Of a DNA stretch of 64,000 nucleotides, positions 58,373-64,000 are shown piece after piece. Under the pieces are notes generated by a model. That model did not search any database, was not told where the DNA came from, and worked only from the letters and a program-made list of their open reading frames with translations. The DNA comes from an uncultured Pelagibacteraceae bacterium. Lineage in GTDB: Bacteria; Pseudomonadota; Alphaproteobacteria; Pelagibacterales; Pelagibacteraceae. Position 1 is the stretch's first letter. Each line of letters starts with the position of its first letter. Made by a program: the position numbers and the translations under genes. Where the stretch lies: NCBI GenBank assembly GCA_902612345.1, contig CACMDE010000004.1, forward strand, positions 1 to 64,000, given 5' to 3'.

Positions 58373-61242
58373 TGTTACCAAACTCAGAAAAAGATTTTAT
58401 AAAAAGACACATTGGTCCTTCTAAAGAAGATCAATCGAAAATGTTAAAAGAATTAAATTATCAATCACTAGATGATTTAATTGATAACACTATTCCAGAT
58501 AAAATAAAATTTAAAGGTGAATTAAATATAGGCGAATCTAATTCAGAATATGAAGCCTTAAGAAAACTAAGAGCAATATCAAAGAAAAATCAAGTATACT
58601 CAAATTTTATTGGCATGGGTTATTATGGAACTTATACACCATATGTTATTTTAAGAAATATATTAGAAAATCCAGGTTGGTATACTTCATATACACCTTA
58701 TCAGCCAGAGGTAGCTCAAGGAAGACTTGAAATGTTATTAAACTTTCAACAAATGATTGTTGATTTCACAGGAATGGATATTGCTAATGCTTCTTTGTTA
58801 GACGAAGGTACAGCAGCAGCTGAGGCCATGGGTCTTAGTCACAGATTAAATAAAAAAGATAGTAATTTAGTTTTTGTATCTAAAGATTGTCATCCCCAAA
58901 CAATAAATGTAATTCAAACAAGAGCTGAACCAATGGGTTTAAAAGTTTTAGTTGGTAAAGAGGATGAAGTTTTAGACCAATTAAAAGAAGATTTAGTTTG
59001 TGGAATTTTACAATATCCTGGAACATTAGGAGATATTAAAGATCCCAGTGAAGCAATTAGTAAAATTCATAAAAAAAATGGGAAGGCTGTATTAGCTTGT
59101 GATCTACTAACTTTAGCAAAATTAAAAACGCCAAGAGAACTTGGTGCAGATATAGCAGTTGGGAGTTCTCAAAGATTTGGAATTCCAATGGGATATGGAG
59201 GTCCACACGCAGCCTTTTTTGCAACTAAAGACGAGTATAAAAGATCGATGCCTGGAAGGATTGTTGGGGTATCAGTTGATAGACATGGCAATAAGGCATA
59301 TAGATTATCATTACAAACTAGAGAACAACACATCAGAAGAGATAAGGCGACAAGTAATATTTGTACTGCCCAAGCTCTATTAGCAATAGTGTCAGCTGCA
59401 TATGCTATTTATCATGGTCCAGATGGTATTAAAAATATTTCTGAAAGAGTCTCTCAATTAGCAAAAAGTTTTGCTGATAAAATAAAACAATCCGGATATG
59501 AACTTTATTCCAATTATTTTTTTGATACTGTTACAATTATTACAAAAGAAAAGACTGACCAAATTTATAAAAATGCTTTGAGACAAAAAGTTAATATACG
59601 AAAAGTGAATTCTGAAATGCTTGCTGTTTCGTTTGATGAGAGAAAAAATGTTTATAGAGTAAATCAATTATTAAAAATTTTTAATGCAGCAGAATCAATT
59701 AAAAAAGAGGACCCTTCAGTAAGTTTACCCAATTTACCAAAAAATTTATTAAGAACTTCAAAATATTTAGAACATCCAGTTTTCAACTTATATCATTCAG
59801 AAACTGAAATGCTTAGATATCTAAAAAGGTTGGAGGATAAGGATATAGCATTAAATAGAACTATGATAGCACTTGGTTCATGTACAATGAAGTTAAATGC
59901 TGCAGCTGAAATGATACCAATCTCTTGGAAGGAATTTGCTGAGCCTCATCCGTTTGTTCCAATTGAACAAATGGAAGGATTTAGAGATTTATTTACTGAT
60001 CTAAAAAATTGGTTGAGATCTATAACTGGTTTTTCAGGTGTTTCTTTACAACCTAATGCAGGTGCTCAAGGAGAATATGCCGGTTTAATGGTTATCAGAA
60101 AGTATCACGTAGATAGAGGTGAGGCTAATCGAAATATATGTTTAATTCCAAGTTCAGCACATGGCACTAATCCAGCAAGCGCACAAATGGTTGGAATGAA
60201 AGTAGTTGTTGTTAATTGTGATAAAGAGGGAAATGTTGATTTTGATGATTTAAAGAAAAAAGTAGAGCAACATTCAGAAAACCTTGGGGCACTAATGGTA
60301 ACGTACCCATCTACCCATGGAGTATTTGAAGAAAAAATAATTGATATTTGTGAGTTAGTTCATAAACATGGCGGCCAGGTCTACATGGATGGAGCAAATT
60401 TAAACGCTTTGGTCGGAGTTGCAAAGCCTGGAAATTTTGGTCCAGACGTTTGTCATATTAATCTGCATAAAACATTTTGCATTCCCCATGGTGGGGGAGG
60501 ACCTGGAATGGGTCCTATTGCTTGTAAAAAACATCTACAAGTTTATCTGCCTAACCATCCAGTTATAAAAGATTGTGGACCGACAACTGGAATTGGAGCA
60601 GTGTCAGCAGCCCCTTGGGGTAGTTCAAGCATTCTATCAATCTCTTGGATGTATATTAAAATGATGGGATCAGCAGGATTAAAGCTTGCTACTCAAGTTG
60701 CAATATTAAACGCAAATTATATTGCTCATAGACTAAAAGATCACTTTCCAATTTTGTACAAGGGATCAAATGGCAATGTTGCTCACGAATGTATTATTGA
60801 TATAAGAAATATTAAATCAGAAACAGGTGTAACAGAAGAGGACATAGCAAAAAGATTAATAGATTTTGGATTTCATGCACCAACTATGTCATGGCCAGTA
60901 GCCGGTACAATGATGATAGAACCGACTGAAAGTGAAGGCTTATCTGAAATTGATAGATTTTGTGAAACTTTAATTAAGATTAAACAAGAAATTGAAAAAA
61001 TTAAATCAGGTGAATTTGATAAAATAGACAATCCAATTAAAAATGCTCCTCATACAGACGCTGAGCTTGCTTCAGATAATTGGGAACATAAATATACGAG
61101 ACAAGAAGCGGCTTATCCATCAAAATTTTTAAGAGCTAATAAATTTTGGCCACCTGTTGCAAGAGTTGACAACGTATATGGTGATAAGAATATTTTTTGT
61201 ACATGTCCAAGCATGGATGAATTCAAAGAAGATGCTGCATAA
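58372..61242 (+). CDS. gcvP: Glycine dehydrogenase (decarboxylating), fused P protein
   Basis: GcvP is the PLP-dependent decarboxylase of the glycine cleavage system, here as one 956-residue chain (both halves fused, as in E. coli). It begins FIKRHIGPSKEDQSKML, with FIGMGYYGTYTPYVI and TPYQPEVAQGRLEMLLNFQ in the N half. In the C half, SSAHGTNPASAQMVGM and the PLP lysine motif INLHKTFCIPHGGGGPGMGP are intact. It follows gcvH by a one-base overlap. Six bases after its stop a FAD protein gene begins on the same strand, suggesting the riboswitch-controlled message may extend further. Confidence 0.97.
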   Translation: MLPNSEKDFIKRHIGPSKEDQSKMLKELNYQSLDDLIDNTIPDKIKFKGELNIGESNSEYEALRKLRAISKKNQVYSNFIGMGYYGTYTPYVILRNILENPGWYTSYTPYQPEVAQGRLEMLLNFQQMIVDFTGMDIANASLLDEGTAAAEAMGLSHRLNKKDSNLVFVSKDCHPQTINVIQTRAEPMGLKVLVGKEDEVLDQLKEDLVCGILQYPGTLGDIKDPSEAISKIHKKNGKAVLACDLLTLAKLKTPRELGADIAVGSSQRFGIPMGYGGPHAAFFATKDEYKRSMPGRIVGVSVDRHGNKAYRLSLQTREQHIRRDKATSNICTAQALLAIVSAAYAIYHGPDGIKNISERVSQLAKSFADKIKQSGYELYSNYFFDTVTIITKEKTDQIYKNALRQKVNIRKVNSEMLAVSFDERKNVYRVNQLLKIFNAAESIKKEDPSVSLPNLPKNLLRTSKYLEHPVFNLYHSETEMLRYLKRLEDKDIALNRTMIALGSCTMKLNAAAEMIPISWKEFAEPHPFVPIEQMEGFRDLFTDLKNWLRSITGFSGVSLQPNAGAQGEYAGLMVIRKYHVDRGEANRNICLIPSSAHGTNPASAQMVGMKVVVVNCDKEGNVDFDDLKKKVEQHSENLGALMVTYPSTHGVFEEKIIDICELVHKHGGQVYMDGANLNALVGVAKPGNFGPDVCHINLHKTFCIPHGGGGPGMGPIACKKHLQVYLPNHPVIKDCGPTTGIGAVSAAPWGSSSILSISWMYIKMMGSAGLKLATQVAILNANYIAHRLKDHFPILYKGSNGNVAHECIIDIRNIKSETGVTEEDIAKRLIDFGFHAPTMSWPVAGTMMIEPTESEGLSEIDRFCETLIKIKQEIEKIKSGEFDKIDNPIKNAPHTDAELASDNWEHKYTRQEAAYPSKFLRANKFWPPVARVDNVYGDKNIFCTCPSMDEFKEDAA

Positions 61243-61248
61243 TTCTTA

Positions 61249-62487
61249 ATGAAAATAGCTGTAATTGGATCTGGCATATCTGGATTAAGTGCAGCTTACT
61301 ACTTATCAAAAAACCACAAAGTTGATTTATTTGAAAAAGATGATCATTTTGGTGGGCATTCGTACACATTGGACTTAAATTTAAAAAATAAAAAAATATC
61401 AGTAGACATTGGTTTCATAGTTTTTAATTATAAGACTTATCCAAATCTAATTAATTTTTTCAAAGAAAATTCAATCGAGATTGAAAAAAGCAATATGTCA
61501 TTTTCAGTATCTGTGAAAGATACTAATTTTGAATATTGTGGCAAGGGTATTTCAGGGATGTTTAGTAATAAATCAAATATATTTAACTTAAAATTTTTAA
61601 ATATGTTTTTTGATTTAATAAAATTTTATAAAAAAAATAATAATTTAACAATATATGATAATAATTTAACTCTTGGAGATTATCTTACTAAGGAAAAATT
61701 ATCAAAAGAGTTTACCGATTATCACATAATTCCAATGGTTGCTGCAATATGGTCTATGCCACCTTATGAGGCTAGCCAAATGCCATTAAGTTTTTTTTTG
61801 AAATTTTTCCAAAATCATGGCTTATTTAAATTAAAAAATAGACCACAATGGTACACAGTTAAAAATAGAAGCAGAACATATGTTAATAAAATTCTCAATA
61901 AGATAAGTGGAGAACATTATAAAAATTATAAAATAAATTTAATTAAAAGACACAAAGAAAATATTGAAATATTTTATGGAGAAAAAAATGAATTCTTCAT
62001 TTATGACAAAGTAGTTATAGCAACACATGCAGATGAAGCCTTATCAATTTTAGAAAAGCCGACAGATGAAGAAAAAAATTTACTTTCAAATTTCAAATAT
62101 AAAAATAACTTAGCTGTAATACATACTGATAAAAATCAAATGCCTAGAAATAAAAAGACATGGAGCGCATGGAATGCAAAACTGAGTAAAAATGTTAGAG
62201 AAAATTCATCTATAACTTATTGGTTAAACCTATTACAGAATTTAAAGATAGATGAAGATATTTTTTTATCACTAAATCCTTTTGATAATATTGAAGAAGA
62301 AAAAATACTTAATAAAGTAACATTTACACACCCTTATTATGATAAATTAGCTCTAGAAAATCAGACAAGATTAAAAAAAATTCAAAATGTAAATAATACC
62401 TTATTTTGTGGTAGTTATTTCGGGTATGGTTTCCATGAAGATGGAATAACATCTGCAATAGATATGTTAAAATCATTTCATGATTAA
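61249..62487 (+). CDS. NAD/FAD-binding amine-oxidase-like protein (COG2907 type)
   Basis: This 412-residue flavoprotein has the N-terminal dinucleotide motif IAVIGSGISGLSAAYYLSKN (3-22), then FEKDDHFGGHSYT and VDIGFIVFNYKTYPNL, and a C-terminal FAD motif FCGSYFGYGFHEDGITSA. This matches the predicted NAD/FAD-binding family that occurs with DUF1365 and Cfa-like genes. In other alphaproteobacteria such sets are associated with the RpoE-ChrR singlet-oxygen response and with modified (furan-type) fatty acids. The gene overlaps DUF1365 by eight bases. The reaction is not established from sequence. Confidence 0.82.
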   Translation: MKIAVIGSGISGLSAAYYLSKNHKVDLFEKDDHFGGHSYTLDLNLKNKKISVDIGFIVFNYKTYPNLINFFKENSIEIEKSNMSFSVSVKDTNFEYCGKGISGMFSNKSNIFNLKFLNMFFDLIKFYKKNNNLTIYDNNLTLGDYLTKEKLSKEFTDYHIIPMVAAIWSMPPYEASQMPLSFFLKFFQNHGLFKLKNRPQWYTVKNRSRTYVNKILNKISGEHYKNYKINLIKRHKENIEIFYGEKNEFFIYDKVVIATHADEALSILEKPTDEEKNLLSNFKYKNNLAVIHTDKNQMPRNKKTWSAWNAKLSKNVRENSSITYWLNLLQNLKIDEDIFLSLNPFDNIEEEKILNKVTFTHPYYDKLALENQTRLKKIQNVNNTLFCGSYFGYGFHEDGITSAIDMLKSFHD

Positions 62488-63256
62488 GTATTCAAAGATT
62501 TACGCTGGAAAAGTAATACATACAAGATTTAAACCAAAAAAACATCACTTTAAGTATAATGTTTTTAGTATGTTAATTGATTTAGATGAAATAAATGAAC
62601 TAGATAATAATTTAAAATTTTTTTCATTTAATAAATTTAATTTAATTAGTTTTTTTAATATCGATCATGGAGATAGAGAAGGTGGTGATATTAAAAATTG
62701 GGTTAAAGAAAATTTGATAAAAAAGAAAATTAAATTTCAAAATATTAGAGTGGAAATACTATGTTATCCAAGAATAATTGGTTATGTGTTTAATCCACTT
62801 TCAATCTTATATGTTTATAATGAGAAAAATAAATTAATTTCAATTTTTTATGAAGTAAAAAATACATTTGGAGAACAACATACCTATATTTTTGAAACTA
62901 AAGATCAAAAATTAATAGAAAATAAATGTCACAAAAAGTTTTATGTATCACCTTTTATTGACATGGATTGTGAATATAACTTTAGCGTGACAAAGCCAGG
63001 AGATTCTATATCTGTAATAATTAATCAACATGATAAAGAAGGTAAGCTTTTATTTGCCTCACAAGATGGAAAAATACAGCATTTAACATCTAAAAACTTA
63101 ATACTTAATTATTTAAAGCATCCACTAATGACTTTTAAAGTAATAGTTGCAATACATTATGAAGCATTCAAACTTTGGATTAAAAAAGTAAAATTAGTAA
63201 AAAAGAAAATAAAAATTTTAAATAAAATTACTTTTGAGACCAATGAGTATAAATAA
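62480..63256 (+). CDS. DUF1365-family protein
   Basis: The 258-residue protein matches DUF1365 by KIYAGKVIHTRFKPKKHHFKYNVFSMLIDLDEI at the N terminus, FFNIDHGDREGGDI (about 54), LCYPRIIGYVFNPLSILYVYN (about 93-113), EVKNTFGEQHTYIF and KKFYVSPFIDMDCEYNF. Function is unknown. The family is almost always paired with the COG2907 flavoprotein and a Cfa-like methyltransferase, as here, so a part in fatty-acid modification is likely. It overlaps both neighbours (8 and 14 bases). Confidence 0.85.
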   Translation: MIKYSKIYAGKVIHTRFKPKKHHFKYNVFSMLIDLDEINELDNNLKFFSFNKFNLISFFNIDHGDREGGDIKNWVKENLIKKKIKFQNIRVEILCYPRIIGYVFNPLSILYVYNEKNKLISIFYEVKNTFGEQHTYIFETKDQKLIENKCHKKFYVSPFIDMDCEYNFSVTKPGDSISVIINQHDKEGKLLFASQDGKIQHLTSKNLILNYLKHPLMTFKVIVAIHYEAFKLWIKKVKLVKKKIKILNKITFETNEYK

Positions 63257-64000
63257 TATTTCAGACAAAATAGTTTTTAGAATGTTGAAGCACATTAAAC
63301 ATGGCGTATTGGAACTCACAAATCACGATAACAAAAAACATATCTTTGGAAAAGATTCCACTGGATTAGATGTAAGTATAAAGATTAATAAGCCAGACTT
63401 CACTTACAAAATAATTAAAAGTGGAAGTGTGGGATTAGCAGAAGCTTACATGAAAGGTGATTTTGAAACAAATAATCTTTCAAACTTAATAGAATTAACA
63501 GCGAAAAATATTAATATAATTTATAAATTTTCAGGAATTTTTGATTTTCGATTAATTAATATGATTAAGAATTTTCTTGTAAAGAATACTAAAATTAAAA
63601 GTAAAGAAAATATTGCTAAACACTATGATCTTGGAAATAATTTTTTTTCTTTGTGGTTAGATAAATCTTTAACTTATTCAAGTGCTATTTTCGATAATGA
63701 AAAAAAAGATTTAGAATCTGCACAATATAATAAATACTTAAAATTAATTAATTTAATTCAACCAAAGTCAGGAGATAAAATTTTAGAAATAGGATGTGGC
63801 TGGGGTGGCTTTGCTGAATATGTAGGTAAAAATTTAGATGTAAAGTTAGACTGTATTACAATTTCAAAAAAACAATATGAATTTGCAAAGGAGAGAATTT
63901 ATAAAAACCATTTAAATCATAAAATTAATATAGAATTAAAAGATTATAGAGATGTTAATGAAAAATATAACTCAATTGCATCTATTGAAATGATTGAAGC
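63243..64000 (+). CDS. Cyclopropane-fatty-acyl-phospholipid synthase-like methyltransferase (partial)
   Basis: The frame opens at the ATG inside the DUF1365 end and is still open at the window edge, so it was not in the ORF track; 252 codons are seen. Cfa family proteins use S-adenosylmethionine to modify unsaturated acyl chains of membrane lipids. The N-terminal lipid domain (KIIKSGSVGLAEAYMKGDFE) is followed by IAKHYDLGNNFFSLWLDKSLTYSSAIF and the SAM loop ILEIGCGWGGFAEY, then ITISKKQYEFAKERI and SIEMIEA, all typical. With COG2907 and DUF1365 it could serve a non-cyclopropane modification instead. Confidence 0.9.
   Translation, partial: MSINNISDKIVFRMLKHIKHGVLELTNHDNKKHIFGKDSTGLDVSIKINKPDFTYKIIKSGSVGLAEAYMKGDFETNNLSNLIELTAKNINIIYKFSGIFDFRLINMIKNFLVKNTKIKSKENIAKHYDLGNNFFSLWLDKSLTYSSAIFDNEKKDLESAQYNKYLKLINLIQPKSGDKILEIGCGWGGFAEYVGKNLDVKLDCITISKKQYEFAKERIYKNHLNHKINIELKDYRDVNEKYNSIASIEMIE

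Overview
The window looks like a stretch of a Pelagibacterales (SAR11, 'Candidatus Pelagibacter'-like) alphaproteobacterial chromosome. The supporting signs are very A+T-rich DNA, almost no intergenic space, many 1-35 bp gene overlaps, a proteorhodopsin followed by ferredoxin and a thioredoxin-reductase-like flavoprotein, a tandem glycine riboswitch ahead of gcvT, and many minimal-length proteins. This placement is inferred from content and general knowledge of the group; no database search was run.

Layout: 1-8485 is a dcw envelope cluster (murD end, ftsW, murG, murC, murB, ddl, ftsQ, ftsA, lpxC) with no ftsZ between ftsA and lpxC, followed by bamD and ligA (8523-11382) with no recN between them. 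11374-22815 holds housekeeping genes on alternating strands: pepP/uvrD, an AsmA-like protein, fumC, a MazG-like hydrolase, ygfZ, a dihydroorotase-family protein, an SMR pump and prpE. 22816-26259 is the proteorhodopsin region: a structured leader, a blue-type rhodopsin, a strong terminator, ferredoxin, a ferredoxin-NADP reductase-like protein, a GST and a divergent dksA. 26338-35248 is a co-directional run that looks accessory: a membrane glycosyltransferase, adenine/adenosine deaminase, a GT2 enzyme, a secreted polysaccharide-lyase-like protein and a complete urease set ureDABCEFG. 35250-36900 is umuDC on the minus strand behind a perfect GTTC-N7-GTTC LexA box. 37074-41461 carries a SOUL protein, a GFA-family protein, glycerate kinase, a TolC-like protein and recA. 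41560-52325 carries alaS, icd, psd/pssA, a glycosyltransferase, rlmE, guaB without CBS domains, a TPR protein, guaA and panB. 52322-56716 holds terC, a TPR protein, the 5-oxoprolinase genes pxpA and pxpBC, and a DMT permease. 56740-61242 is the glycine riboswitch and gcvT-gcvH-gcvP, followed directly by a FAD protein, DUF1365 and a Cfa-like methyltransferase cut by the window end.

How they work together: several units release or handle small nitrogen and carbon compounds (urease, adenine deaminase, 5-oxoprolinase, glycine cleavage, glycerate kinase, propionyl-CoA synthetase). This fits a dissolved-organic-matter heterotroph with light-driven proton pumping. Two DNA-repair loci (umuDC and recA) carry candidate SOS operators. 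All eight convergent gene junctions have no usable spacer, and only two clear intrinsic terminators were seen, after proteorhodopsin and after recA. I saw no tRNA, rRNA, CRISPR array, insertion sequence or phage gene. The most novel-looking material is fine-scale: the gcvT start-codon switch, the proteorhodopsin leader, the CBS-less GuaB, the SOS operators, and the urease/deaminase/lyase run.
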